Positions 1 to 7,021 of a stretch of DNA of 9,901 nucleotides are shown one piece after another. Source of the stretch: Balneolales bacterium (lineage in GTDB: Bacteria; Bacteroidota; Rhodothermia; Balneolales; Balneolaceae); NCBI GenBank assembly GCA_030830725.1, contig JAURMN010000136.1, positions 1 through 9,901 of the forward strand. Direction: 5' to 3'. A program made the position numbers and the translations under genes. A model generated the notes under the pieces. That model worked only from the letters and a program-made list of their open reading frames with translations. It was not told the origin of the DNA and made no database searches. Within the stretch, counting starts at the first letter, position 1, and each line of letters opens with the position of its first letter.

Positions 1-885
1 CCCGCAGAAGAGTGGCAAAAAATAAACAAATTCGAGCGGCAGACTCCGGAAATGCCGACAGAGCATATTCAGCTTGGGGTTAATTCTGAAGATCTTGAAT
101 TGCGTACCATTGATCTGGTGGCGCCGATAGGAAAAGGGCAGAGGGCCTTAATTGTGGCGCCTCCGCGTACCGGAAAAACCGTATTGCTTAAGAAAATTGC
201 CAAGAGTCTCATCGAGCATCATCCCGATGTGCACGTTTCGGTTCTTCTGGTGGATGAACGGCCCGAAGAGGTTACCGATTTTCTTCGTACCACCGATGCC
301 GAAGTATTTGCCTCTTCAAATGACAAGCCCACTCAAAGCCATATTCGTATTGCTGAACTTGCACTCGGATATGTCAAGCGAAAAGCCGAAAGTGGGGAAC
401 ATGCCGTATTGTTGATCGACTCCCTTACCCGATTGGGCCGTGCCTACAATGCCGCGCAGACCGGAAGTGGGCGTACACTTTCTGGTGGATTGGATATCCG
501 GGCCCTCGAAGTTCCAAAAAAGATGTTTGGGGCGGCTAGATCCTTTGAGGGGGGCGGGTCACTGACTATTATCGCCACCTGTCTGATCGAAACAAATTCG
601 CGTATGGATGATCTGATTTTTGAAGAGTTCAAAGGAACTGGAAATATGGAATTGGTCTTGGACCGCGAAATTGCGAACGACCGGATCTTCCCGGCCATTA
701 ACATCCTGGCTTCTGGCACTCGAAATGAGGATAAATTCATCCATGATTCGCTTGAAGAGCGAAATATGGTGCGACGCTATCTGTTGAAAAAATCGCCTAA
801 AGAGTCGATGCTACTTCTCTTGCAGGTCCTTAAAAATACGGATGCAAACGAAGAGATCTTTGCCCAATTAGCGGCTAACGCTTAA
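1..885 (+). CDS. rho: Transcription termination factor Rho, C-terminal ATPase part (5' end outside window)
   Basis: Rho is the hexameric RNA-dependent ATPase/helicase that releases nascent RNA at factor-dependent terminators. The frame is open from base 1, so the start and the N-terminal RNA-binding domain lie outside; 294 residues remain, which is the RecA-like motor domain. Visible motifs, numbered in the fragment, are Walker A APPRTGKT at 53-60, the DERPEEV segment with the catalytic Glu/Arg at about 86-87, and Walker B LLIDSLTR at about 137-144. The Q-loop GRTLSGG lies near 157-163, the R-loop FKGTGN near 210-215, and SGTR near 238-241. All key motor residues look intact. An ATG at 52 lies inside the conserved linker and is not the real start. 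The gene converges on the minus-strand rhodanese, with 36 bases between the two stop codons. Rho identity is very secure from the motif order. Confidence 0.97.
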   Translation, partial: PAEEWQKINKFERQTPEMPTEHIQLGVNSEDLELRTIDLVAPIGKGQRALIVAPPRTGKTVLLKKIAKSLIEHHPDVHVSVLLVDERPEEVTDFLRTTDAEVFASSNDKPTQSHIRIAELALGYVKRKAESGEHAVLLIDSLTRLGRAYNAAQTGSGRTLSGGLDIRALEVPKKMFGAARSFEGGGSLTIIATCLIETNSRMDDLIFEEFKGTGNMELVLDREIANDRIFPAINILASGTRNEDKFIHDSLEERNMVRRYLLKKSPKESMLLLLQVLKNTDANEEIFAQLAANA

Positions 886-893
886 TTGTCACC

Positions 894-919
894 GCGGTTT
901 TCTCTCCAAAAGAACCCGC
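894..919. terminator. Possible weak bidirectional hairpin between convergent rho and rhodanese genes
   Basis: The 36-base gap between the two convergent stop codons contains an imperfect inverted repeat. GCGG at 894-897 pairs with CCGC at 916-919. The stem can extend with a bulged C and T-A/T-G pairs toward a loop around 902-910. On the plus strand it is followed only by TCTTAATA, and on the minus strand there is no T-run. It is therefore not a textbook intrinsic terminator. Its location is what makes the call plausible. Confidence 0.3.
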
Positions 920-921
920 TC

Positions 922-1242
922 TTAATACACGGGCAATCCGGGATCAACTTCCCGAGCCCAGTCATTAATGCCGCCTTTGAGATTTTTAACGTCGTTAAAT
1001 CCATTACGCGACAAAAATTCACAGGCTCTTGCACTTCGACTTCCAGAGCGGCACATCACGATGATAGGTTTGTCTTTGTATGACTCAATTTCATCGACCC
1101 GTGTAGGTAGTTGATCCAGGGGGATCAACTCGCCGCCAATATTCGTAAACTCATATTCGAACGTTTCTCTAACATCCAGAAGAAGAAACTCTTGATTTGT
1201 CTCTTGCATCTCTTTGAGTTGGGATACGGTTATTTCCTCCAT
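922..1242 (-). CDS. Single-domain rhodanese-like sulfurtransferase
   Basis: This is a 106-residue stand-alone rhodanese domain. Such proteins carry sulfur as a cysteine persulfide and pass it between a donor (such as thiosulfate) and an acceptor; the substrate cannot be read from sequence. The LLDVRE motif is at about 21-26. The active-site loop CRSGSRSA starts at Cys64, the predicted persulfide cysteine, and the C-terminal LKGGINDW is at about 88-95. There is no signal peptide, so it is probably cytoplasmic. The start is supported by a GAGGAG Shine-Dalgarno at 1245-1250, although its 2-base spacing is short. It is the last gene of the minus-strand run, 94 bases after lptB, a longer gap than elsewhere in the run. 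It could be GlpE-like or a sulfur carrier for another pathway; the neighbours do not decide this. Confidence 0.93.
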   Translation of the reverse strand: MEEITVSQLKEMQETNQEFLLLDVRETFEYEFTNIGGELIPLDQLPTRVDEIESYKDKPIIVMCRSGSRSARACEFLSRNGFNDVKNLKGGINDWAREVDPGLPVY

Positions 1243-1336
1243 TGCTCCTCTTTTTTGATGGGGTTTGTTAAAATGGTGTATTAGATCGAATTGAATTTAC
1301 CTCAGTGTAGATAAACGCCAAGGGTGGTTGCCCGAT

Positions 1337-2086
1337 TTACGTTCGGCTCTGATATCGTTCCAATGTAAACTGCTTTCCAAGATACAGGTTTTTTGCCTCT
1401 TCATCCTCCGCCAAAAATTCAGCTGTACCCTCTTTGAGAATCTTTCCTTCAAACATAAGGTAAGCCCGATCCGTAATGGCCAGCGTCTCGTGCACATTGT
1501 GATCGGTAATCAGAATGCCAATATTGCGCTGTTTTAATCCTGCCACGATTTCCTGGATATCTTCCACAGCAATAGGATCTACACCCGCAAAGGGCTCATC
1601 CAACAGTATAAAACGGGGTCGGGTAGCCAATGCCCGCGCAATCTCCGTGCGTCGTCGTTCTCCCCCTGATAGGGTTTGTCCCTTGTTGTCCGCCACGTGC
1701 CGCAGGCCAAATTCCTCGATCAGCTCATCGGTTCGTTCACGCTGCTCTGGTTTAGAGATTCCCTGAAACTGAAGAACAGACTGAATGTTTTCTCTGACGG
1801 TAAGAGATCGAAAAACCGAGGCTTCCTGGGGCAAATATCCAATTCCCAGACGTGCTCGCTTAAACATCGGATCGTGTGTTAGGCGATTTTCATTCAGAAA
1901 AATATCTCCTGAATCCTGCTGAACCAATCCCACAACCATATAAAAGGTTGTTGATTTGCCAGCACCGTTCGGTCCGAGAAGCCCTACGATTTCCCCTCGA
2001 TTCACATGAATGGAAACATGGTCCACAACGGTCCTTTTCTTATATCGCTTGACCAGTTGTTCTCCTCTGAGGGTTTCCATATCCAT
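1337..2086 (-). CDS. lptB: LPS export ABC transporter ATP-binding protein LptB
   Basis: LptB is the cytoplasmic ATPase that, with LptF/LptG, drives lipopolysaccharide from the inner membrane onto the LptC/LptA bridge. The 249-residue product (E. coli LptB has 241) has, from this start, Walker A GPNGAGKST at 38-46, the Q-loop in GYLPQEAS with Gln87, and signature LSGGERRR at 139-146. Walker B is FILLDEP with Asp163/Glu164, and the H-loop His196 is in TDHN. The LPQEAS, LSGGERRR, FAGVDPI and near-terminal YLG blocks are characteristic of LptB rather than of other ABC ATPases. The frame is open to an ATG at 2134, but that would overlap purQ by 44 bases. I chose 2086, four bases after the purQ stop; the ATG at 2080 matches the E. 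coli N-terminus residue for residue and is equally possible. No strong Shine-Dalgarno is seen. lptA and lptC are not adjacent. Confidence 0.93.
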   Translation of the reverse strand: MDMETLRGEQLVKRYKKRTVVDHVSIHVNRGEIVGLLGPNGAGKSTTFYMVVGLVQQDSGDIFLNENRLTHDPMFKRARLGIGYLPQEASVFRSLTVRENIQSVLQFQGISKPEQRERTDELIEEFGLRHVADNKGQTLSGGERRRTEIARALATRPRFILLDEPFAGVDPIAVEDIQEIVAGLKQRNIGILITDHNVHETLAITDRAYLMFEGKILKEGTAEFLAEDEEAKNLYLGKQFTLERYQSRT

Positions 2087-2090
2087 TCGG

Positions 2091-2789
2091 TTAACCGATT
2101 TGCTCTGCGATGGCTTCAAGAATATGTTTTCCATCGGCGTTACCCAAGATTTCTTCAGCGGCTCTTTCGGGGTGCGGCATCATCGCCATCACGTTTCGTC
2201 CGCGATTACAAATACCGGCAATCGCCTCAACAGACCCATTTACATTCGTTTCTTCTGTTATCTCTCCCTGGGCATTACAATAGCGAAACACAATCTGATC
2301 ATGCTCTTTGAGTTCCTGAAGGCCCACAGGATCGATTGTATAATTCCCTTCGCCATGTGAAATCGGAATTTTAAAAACAGCTCCTTTTTCTAAAGAGGAG
2401 GTAAAAGGCGTTTGAGTGGTTTCTAATCGAATGTGCACATCCTTGCAAATAAAACGAAGATCTTGGTTGTGCAACATCGCTCCCGGTAGAAGGCCCGCTT
2501 CAAGCAGTATCTGAAATCCATTACAAATTCCTACCACTGGTCCGCCTTTTTCTGCAAACTTAATCACTTCCTGCATCACCGGTGAAAAGCGTGCGATAGC
2601 GCCAGACCGTAAATAATCCCCATAAGAAAACCCGCCGGGTACCAAAACCAAATCCACGCCGCTTAAATCGGTTTCTTTGTGCCAGATAAACTTAGCGTCC
2701 AATCCCAGTACAGATTTAAACGCATGATAAGCGTCATGATCGCAATTGGATCCGGGGAATACCAGTATACCAACTTTGGGGACAGGCAT
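2091..2789 (-). CDS. purQ: Phosphoribosylformylglycinamidine synthase, glutaminase subunit PurQ
   Basis: PurQ is the glutaminase subunit of FGAM synthase (fourth step of de novo purine synthesis). It hydrolyses glutamine and delivers ammonia to PurL in the PurL-PurQ-PurS complex. The 232-residue class I amidotransferase has FPGSNCD at 11-17, the oxyanion-strand segment VPGGFSYGDYLRSG at about 50-63 and nucleophile Cys89 in GICNGFQ. His206 and Glu208 in MMPHPERA complete the triad. Length is normal for the small, separate PurQ found where PurL is also the small form. The start is supported by AAAGGA six bases upstream, inside the last codons of clpS. purS lies two genes upstream but is separated by clpS, and purL is not in the window. 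Confidence 0.97.
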   Translation of the reverse strand: MPVPKVGILVFPGSNCDHDAYHAFKSVLGLDAKFIWHKETDLSGVDLVLVPGGFSYGDYLRSGAIARFSPVMQEVIKFAEKGGPVVGICNGFQILLEAGLLPGAMLHNQDLRFICKDVHIRLETTQTPFTSSLEKGAVFKIPISHGEGNYTIDPVGLQELKEHDQIVFRYCNAQGEITEETNVNGSVEAIAGICNRGRNVMAMMPHPERAAEEILGNADGKHILEAIAEQIG

Positions 2790-2792
2790 GGA

Positions 2793-3158
2793 TTATCCTT
2801 TCAATTCAGTGATAAGTTCGATTTCATTTAACACAGATTGTACCCGAAGAGCGGATTCAAAGCCGCCTTCAAAAACCATGGCTTTTCCATCCTGATGCAC
2901 CATAAGTGTAAGTGAAAAAGCTTTTTGATGATCACAGTGAAGAGCCAGGATTAGCTGTCGGATCACCTCATCAAACGTGTGCTCCTCATCATTGTAGAGT
3001 ACCACTTTCCATGGATTGTCCAACGCCGTGTCCAGTTCCAGACACTCCTCGACTTCCGTACCCGGTGCCTGTTTCTCCAAAACGTCTGTTTGGATATCGA
3101 TTTTTGAAAATTGAGCCCTCATGTAATTCATGGAGTGATGATTAGAAGGAGTGAACAC
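2793..3158 (-). CDS. clpS: ATP-dependent Clp protease adaptor ClpS (GTG start)
   Basis: ClpS recognises destabilising N-terminal residues (N-degrons) and hands such proteins to the ClpA/ClpC unfoldase of the Clp protease. The 121-residue product has a low-conservation tail of about 48 residues, then the core fold from about 49. The N-degron pocket residues are present: Asn56-Asp57 in LYNDEEHTF and His88 in MVHQDGKA, matching E. coli Asn34, Asp35 and His66. Phe62 stands where E. coli has the gatekeeper Met40. The most upstream start is GTG at 3158, preceded by AAGGA with 9-base spacing that overlaps the purS stop. ATGs at 3131 and 3122 lack any Shine-Dalgarno, so GTG is preferred. No clp ATPase gene is nearby. 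The family call is good; the exact partner unfoldase is unknown. Confidence 0.88.
   Translation of the reverse strand: MFTPSNHHSMNYMRAQFSKIDIQTDVLEKQAPGTEVEECLELDTALDNPWKVVLYNDEEHTFDEVIRQLILALHCDHQKAFSLTLMVHQDGKAMVFEGGFESALRVQSVLNEIELITELKG
2796..2801 (-). promoter_or_regulatory. Ribosome binding site for purQ within the clpS 3' end
   Basis: The minus strand reads AAAGGA six bases before the purQ ATG, overlapping the last Gly codon and stop of clpS. The two reading frames are only 3 bases apart. This suggests coupled translation and fixes the purQ start at 2789. It is one of the few clear Shine-Dalgarno matches in the window. Confidence 0.7.
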
Positions 3159-3160
3159 GC

Positions 3161-3172
3161 AAGGAATTCCTT
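3161..3172. promoter_or_regulatory. 12-base perfect palindrome containing the clpS ribosome binding site
   Basis: AAGGAATTCCTT is its own reverse complement. It covers two bases of the purS stop codon (3171-3173) and, on the minus strand, supplies the AAGGA Shine-Dalgarno at 3172-3168 for the clpS GTG. In RNA it could form a short AAGG/CCUU stem around an AAUU loop that would hide the binding site. A 12-base palindrome is expected about twice by chance in a window of this size, so a function is speculative. Confidence 0.4.
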
Positions 3173-3425
3173 ACGACGTAGATCTCTCTATGGAAATTTG
3201 AAAATCTTCCATAACCTCGTTAGCCAGAAGCTTGGAACAAGCATTCTGTACCAATTCCCGCGCCTTAGCCTCCGAATCGGTGTCCACATCCATCACGATA
3301 TACTTTCCGATCCTTACTCCTTTGAGTTCATTCATTCCAAGTTGGTGAAGAGCCTGTTCGGCCGCTTTCCCTTTTGGGTCAAGGATCGATTTGCGAAGTG
3401 TAACGGTAACGGTGGCTTTAAACAT
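3171..3425 (-). CDS. purS: Phosphoribosylformylglycinamidine synthase subunit PurS
   Basis: PurS is the small structural subunit that bridges PurQ and small-type PurL and is needed for ammonia channelling in FGAM synthase. The 84-residue product is the family's normal size. It has the typical layout: a beta strand MFKATVTVTLRKSILDPKG, then an EQALHQLG helix, then GVRIGKYIVMDVD, then a second helix and a closing strand EDFQISIE. The KSILDPKGKAAEQAL stretch (about 12-26) and GVRIGKY (about 36-42) are the recognisable PurS blocks. The start ATG at 3425 has no obvious Shine-Dalgarno. It follows miaA by 27 bases and precedes clpS by 12. Its presence indicates that this organism uses the three-subunit enzyme rather than the long fused PurL. 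Confidence 0.95.
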   Translation of the reverse strand: MFKATVTVTLRKSILDPKGKAAEQALHQLGMNELKGVRIGKYIVMDVDTDSEAKARELVQNACSKLLANEVMEDFQISIERSTS

Positions 3426-3452
3426 GGGATAAAAATAAGGGTTTCAGGTCGT

Positions 3453-4382
3453 TTAAATGTACGGGTTCTTTGGGTTTACTGCTACCTGATTTACCACCCT
3501 TTTAAGGAGTTCGTCCCGCTCGTTTTCAGGATGAAACCATTCGATAAACGGCCATCGGCGAAACCATGTCATCTGTCGTTTCGCGTATTGACGCGTGGCG
3601 ATAATCGTAAACTCTAAGGCCTCCTCTTCCGTGATCTCTCCCCTCAAATATTGAGCCATCTGTTTGAATCCAACCGTAGTGCGAAGAAGATCCGGCCAGT
3701 CCATGAGGTTTTGCACTTCTTCTTTAAATACCGCTCCAAATAGGGTATGGGTTCGGCGCTCAATTCGTTCCACGAGCTCTGCCCTGTGCCACTGAAGGCC
3801 GATCCAAAGATCCCCGCTTGCTGGCATCGTGGCAGATGCATGATGAAATGAACTAAACGGTTTTCCAGTTTGCCTCCAAACATCCAATGCCCGAATGATG
3901 CGATGACGATTCATCCCATCCATTTTTTGGGTATAATCTGGATCCACTCGCGAAAGTTCCGTATAAAGCGATTCCAGACCCTCGTTTTCGGCCTGCTCTT
4001 GCAGCGACACAATATGGTCCGGATTGGCGGGGGGGAGGGCGTCAAAAGGCTGTATCAATGCCTGCAGATAGAGCGTACTTCCACCGACAATAAGAGGTAG
4101 TCTGTCGCGGCTGGTAATCTCTTCGATCCACCTTGTCGCACGCTCAGAAAAGGCAGATGCATCATCCGGAGTAGAGGGTTCCAGATTGGAAACATTATGA
4201 TGCGGAACCCGGTCCAACCATTTCGATTCCGGGGCGGCAGAGCCTATTTCCATCCCTTTATAACACTGCCGTGCATCCGCGGAAATAATTTCTCCGTTCA
4301 CCTGTTGGGCAATGTGAACGGCGAGTTCACTTTTACCCGATGCGGTGGGTCCAACAAGAAAAATTCGCTTAACGAAACTCAT
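3453..4382 (-). CDS. miaA: tRNA dimethylallyltransferase MiaA
   Basis: MiaA transfers a dimethylallyl group to N6 of A37 in tRNAs that read codons beginning with U, the first step toward ms2i6A. The 309-residue protein has P-loop GPTASGKS at 11-18, GGSTLYLQAL at 100-109, and the C-terminal TRQYAKRQMTWFRR block at 263-276, as in the whole family. The catalytic Asp36 is present, but the usual DSxQ-type motif reads DARQ, with Ala in place of Ser. The segment VPHHNVSNLEP at about 59-69 replaces the more common GVPHHLID. The start ATG overlaps the last 14 bases of the barrel-protein gene in another frame and has no Shine-Dalgarno, so translation is probably coupled to that upstream gene. The stop is 27 bases before purS. 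Confidence 0.96.
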   Translation of the reverse strand: MSFVKRIFLVGPTASGKSELAVHIAQQVNGEIISADARQCYKGMEIGSAAPESKWLDRVPHHNVSNLEPSTPDDASAFSERATRWIEEITSRDRLPLIVGGSTLYLQALIQPFDALPPANPDHIVSLQEQAENEGLESLYTELSRVDPDYTQKMDGMNRHRIIRALDVWRQTGKPFSSFHHASATMPASGDLWIGLQWHRAELVERIERRTHTLFGAVFKEEVQNLMDWPDLLRTTVGFKQMAQYLRGEITEEEALEFTIIATRQYAKRQMTWFRRWPFIEWFHPENERDELLKRVVNQVAVNPKNPYI

Positions 4383-5565
4383 ATCCGACGGATATACGAT
4401 GGGTTACCCCAAGATCCGAGGCATAGCCCGTAAAATCAGTAAACCCGTAATCCACTCGCAGATTTCCAAGCCTGAAGCCGGTACCTACGGCTGGGGTCAT
4501 CGAAATTCGTTCCCCATCAGGTTGGATCAGGTCTGTGAGGCCGATCCGAATGGTTACTATCTCTTTGTATGACCCCTCTACTCCAAAATGAGGCTCCATA
4601 CTTACACGTCCCGCGTTCAAAAAATAGGCCTGGCGATTTTCGGCTCGGAATTGCAGGTCGGAAGAGAGCAAAAGACTCAGGTCAGAAAGGGCTATTTTCC
4701 TGGCGGCCCCAATACGCACGGCCGGTAATACTTTTTCATTTTTTCCGGATGGAATCACATCTCCATAATCGGAAGCCAGGGCGGCCAGCTCCTTTTCATC
4801 TACGGTCCAAAATTTTATCATGGGTAGAAGATCTGTGATCTGAACACCCAGTAACCAATTCGATTTACGTGCTTGCAAGCCCACGTCCAATCCATACCCC
4901 CACGCATTGGCAAAGGGCCCTAATCGGTGATGTATGACCTTAAGAGATGCGCCAGCCATCAGTTCACCATGTATGTTGCCTGACTTTTCGTGGTAACGGA
5001 TCAAGGGTTGGGCGTAAGAAAGATACATGGCCAGATCCGATACATTGAATTCCTCAATAAAGCTCGCTGCATCCTCTCGGGGGCGATTACGTTCGGGGTC
5101 CCAGGCGTTGAGGGTGTTTTGAATTCCGTCCACCCCTTGTCGAATAAATCCGAACCCCACTACTGCGGCCGGGATAGACGAGGGATCATTATGCAATGGA
5201 ATTGCAATCCCGGCAAAATCATAAGCAACCGTTCCTGCGAACCGTTCCGAGTGCATCAAAAGAAGGTCGGGGTGGCGAAGTAGCATCAATCCTGCCGGAT
5301 TCCAAAAGATGGAGGAGGCGTCTTGAGAAATCGCCGTCTGACTGCCACCCATTGAAAGTGCACGAGCCCCCACGCCCGCCTGTAGAAAATCAGAACCATA
5401 TTTGGCGTTAGAAAACGCTTGGGAGTGCCCTTGCTGTGGGCTAATCACTAAAAAAAATAGACCCGTGACCAAAAGGATGAAAAGGAAACAGAACCCTCCT
5501 CTATCTCTTTGCGAAAGAAGAATCATACTCACGTGTTCGGGATATCGGTCTGGATTCATATTCAT
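4369..5565 (-). CDS. PorV/PorQ-family outer-membrane beta-barrel protein
   Basis: Up to 398 residues, with a hydrophobic signal segment at about 24-41 and a likely cleavage near SQA at 48-50. The mature start, with GVGARALSMGGSQTAISQDASSIFWNPAGL at about 64-93, is the hallmark of PorV/PorQ (FadL-like) barrel proteins. Alternating short strands continue to the end (ISVGYEF). In Bacteroidota PorV is the type IX secretion shuttle component; paralogues without type IX partners have no known role, and none of those partners is visible here, so I do not assign porV. There is no lipobox cysteine. The start is uncertain: an ATG at 5526 (residue 14) would leave a shorter, more usual signal-peptide N-region, and neither start has a strong Shine-Dalgarno. 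The C-terminus ends Phe-Arg rather than on the aromatic typical of barrels. It is the first gene of the minus-strand run and overlaps miaA by 14 bases. Confidence 0.85.
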   Translation of the reverse strand: MNMNPDRYPEHVSMILLSQRDRGGFCFLFILLVTGLFFLVISPQQGHSQAFSNAKYGSDFLQAGVGARALSMGGSQTAISQDASSIFWNPAGLMLLRHPDLLLMHSERFAGTVAYDFAGIAIPLHNDPSSIPAAVVGFGFIRQGVDGIQNTLNAWDPERNRPREDAASFIEEFNVSDLAMYLSYAQPLIRYHEKSGNIHGELMAGASLKVIHHRLGPFANAWGYGLDVGLQARKSNWLLGVQITDLLPMIKFWTVDEKELAALASDYGDVIPSGKNEKVLPAVRIGAARKIALSDLSLLLSSDLQFRAENRQAYFLNAGRVSMEPHFGVEGSYKEIVTIRIGLTDLIQPDGERISMTPAVGTGFRLGNLRVDYGFTDFTGYASDLGVTHRISVGYEFR

Positions 5566-5774
5566 CTCAAGAAATGTACAATTTATCCGCCTGTTTCAGT
5601 ACGGAATTATTCAAAAAAAGGGATTATGTGTATATTCAGCGAGGAGAAAACGAGCAATCGATCAAGGATCCCGTCAGAGTCCTTATTTCGCTTTCATTTT
5701 GCATCTGAATCTGAACAAGGATTGGATCTGTGCGTTGAACTCTCAAAACCATCACCTTTGAAATTTCCAGCGAT
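5566..5774. promoter_or_regulatory. Divergent intergenic region between the barrel-protein gene and dnaN
   Basis: These 209 bases separate two divergently transcribed genes and must hold the promoters for dnaN and for the minus-strand run. I see no strong sigma-70 pair. There are imperfect matches to the Bacteroidota -7 element TAnnTTTG on the plus strand at 5694-5701 (TCATTTTG) and 5753-5760 (CACCTTTG). Neither has a TTTG at the usual upstream distance. On the minus strand TAAATTG lies just upstream of the barrel-protein start. No repeat, hairpin or reading frame of note was found. Confidence 0.5.
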
Positions 5775-6887
5775 ATGAAATTTTCTATTAAAAGCAGTGT
5801 TCTAAGTCATGGGTTATCGGCCGTTGTCGGAGCGGTGCCAACCAAGGCAACACTTCCGATTTTGGAAACCATACTGTTTGAAGCAGAAGGAGAATCCCTT
5901 CGTCTAACGGCAACAGACCTAGAAATTTCAATGATTGAAACGGTCGGTGCAGAGGTGCGAGAAGAGGGCTCCGTTGCGGTACCGGCACGACGACTTCTGG
6001 AAACCCTTCGTCAATTGCCCGATATCCTGATCACCTTCGAGGTAGATGAACGTGCAAATATCAAATTCAGTACAGATAAAGGGACCTACAAACTTGTTGG
6101 TGAGAAAGCCGATGACTTCCCAGCGCTTCCTGATCTAAATGATGGAACAACCCTGACTTGCGATTCGACTGTGCTTAAAAAAGCGATTCAAAAAACTTTA
6201 TTTGCGGTTTCCAGTGATGATTTGCGCCCCGCTATGATGGGGGTCTATTTTGAAATTGGAACCGACAAAACGACGTTTGTGGCGACAGACGGACATCGCT
6301 TGGTTCGCTACAGTAATAAAGGGCTTCAATCTGCCGAACCCCTCTCTTTTATCGTTCCCGATAAAGCCCTTTCACAGGTATCTAAATCCCTCGAAGACCG
6401 TGAATGCAGTCTCACCATCTCTGATGCGCATGTGGTTTTTGAGAGTGGCGAAACGGTGATTATCAGCCGTCTGATCAGCGAGCAGTATCCAAATTACCAG
6501 TCTGTCATCCCGCGGGATAATGACAAGTCTCTTTTGATCGAAAAAGACCAGATGCTGGCTACCGTAAAGCGTGTTTCGGTGTTTTCTAGTACCACGACCC
6601 GCCAAATCCGCCTCCAACTTGGCCAGGATCAACTCCTGATCCGTGCAGAGGATCTAGATATGAGTAGCGAGGCCAAAGAGACTGTGGCATGTGAATATGC
6701 TGGTGATTCTATGGAGATTGGATTTAATGCACGATATCTGGCCGATGTACTGAATAATGTGGACGGAGACACGGTGCGCTTCGAATTTTCCACTCCAAAC
6801 CGGGCGGGAATTGTGAAACCTGCGGATGCACAGGAGAACGAAGAAATCCTGATGCTGGTGATGCCGGTAATGTTGAATACCTACTAA
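5775..6887 (+). CDS. dnaN: DNA polymerase III subunit beta (sliding clamp)
   Basis: The beta clamp is a ring-shaped dimer that encircles DNA, tethers DNA polymerase III and docks repair and replication factors. The 370-residue product matches the usual length of 360-380 and shows three tandem clamp domains, roughly 1-125, 126-250 and 251-370. Recognisable blocks are PTKATLPILETILFEAEG near 22-39, LRLTATDLEISM near 42-53, VPARRLLETLRQLPD near 69-83, FPALPDL near 114-120, FVATDGHRLVRYS near 173-185, and the C-terminal LMLVMPVMLNTY that lines the partner-binding pocket. The start gives the standard MKFSIKSSVL N-terminus; no Shine-Dalgarno precedes it. dnaA, recF and gyrB are not beside it, unlike in many bacteria. 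Identity is secure. Confidence 0.97.
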   Translation: MKFSIKSSVLSHGLSAVVGAVPTKATLPILETILFEAEGESLRLTATDLEISMIETVGAEVREEGSVAVPARRLLETLRQLPDILITFEVDERANIKFSTDKGTYKLVGEKADDFPALPDLNDGTTLTCDSTVLKKAIQKTLFAVSSDDLRPAMMGVYFEIGTDKTTFVATDGHRLVRYSNKGLQSAEPLSFIVPDKALSQVSKSLEDRECSLTISDAHVVFESGETVIISRLISEQYPNYQSVIPRDNDKSLLIEKDQMLATVKRVSVFSSTTTRQIRLQLGQDQLLIRAEDLDMSSEAKETVACEYAGDSMEIGFNARYLADVLNNVDGDTVRFEFSTPNRAGIVKPADAQENEEILMLVMPVMLNTY

Positions 6888-7021
6888 TCGTTTGGAGGAT
6901 CAATCCGCGATCGGTAATTCTCGAGTTTGGTTTTCGTTTGACCGTGCCGGAAAACGCCGCAATCTCAGAATCCTTCTTGTCCAAACGACAACCCTCAGGC
7001 AGTATGCAACACGGCTGATAT
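6888..7021 (+). promoter_or_regulatory. dnaN to SAM hydrolase spacer with a possible promoter
   Basis: This 134-base gap on one strand follows dnaN directly. TTGACC at 6938-6943 resembles a -35 box, but the hexamer 17 bases on (AATCTC, 6961-6966) is a poor -10, so the promoter is only a possibility. GGAGG at 6893-6897 has no ATG at a usable distance. No intrinsic terminator hairpin with a T-run is visible after dnaN. I see no RNA gene here. Confidence 0.25.

Noticed and set aside
444..740. Antisense open frames of 60-100 codons over rho, lptB, purQ, dnaN, the SAM hydrolase and argS
   Set aside because: All lie opposite or out of frame with strongly conserved genes, show no family motifs and have implausible residue composition.
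1337..2134. Longer lptB start at 2134
   Set aside because: It would add 16 non-conserved residues and overlap purQ by 44 bases; the ATGs at 2086 or 2080 match the family's N-terminus.
4369..5565. True type IX secretion PorV
   Set aside because: The family signature is present but no other type IX component is in the window, and PorV/PorQ-like paralogues are common in organisms without the system.
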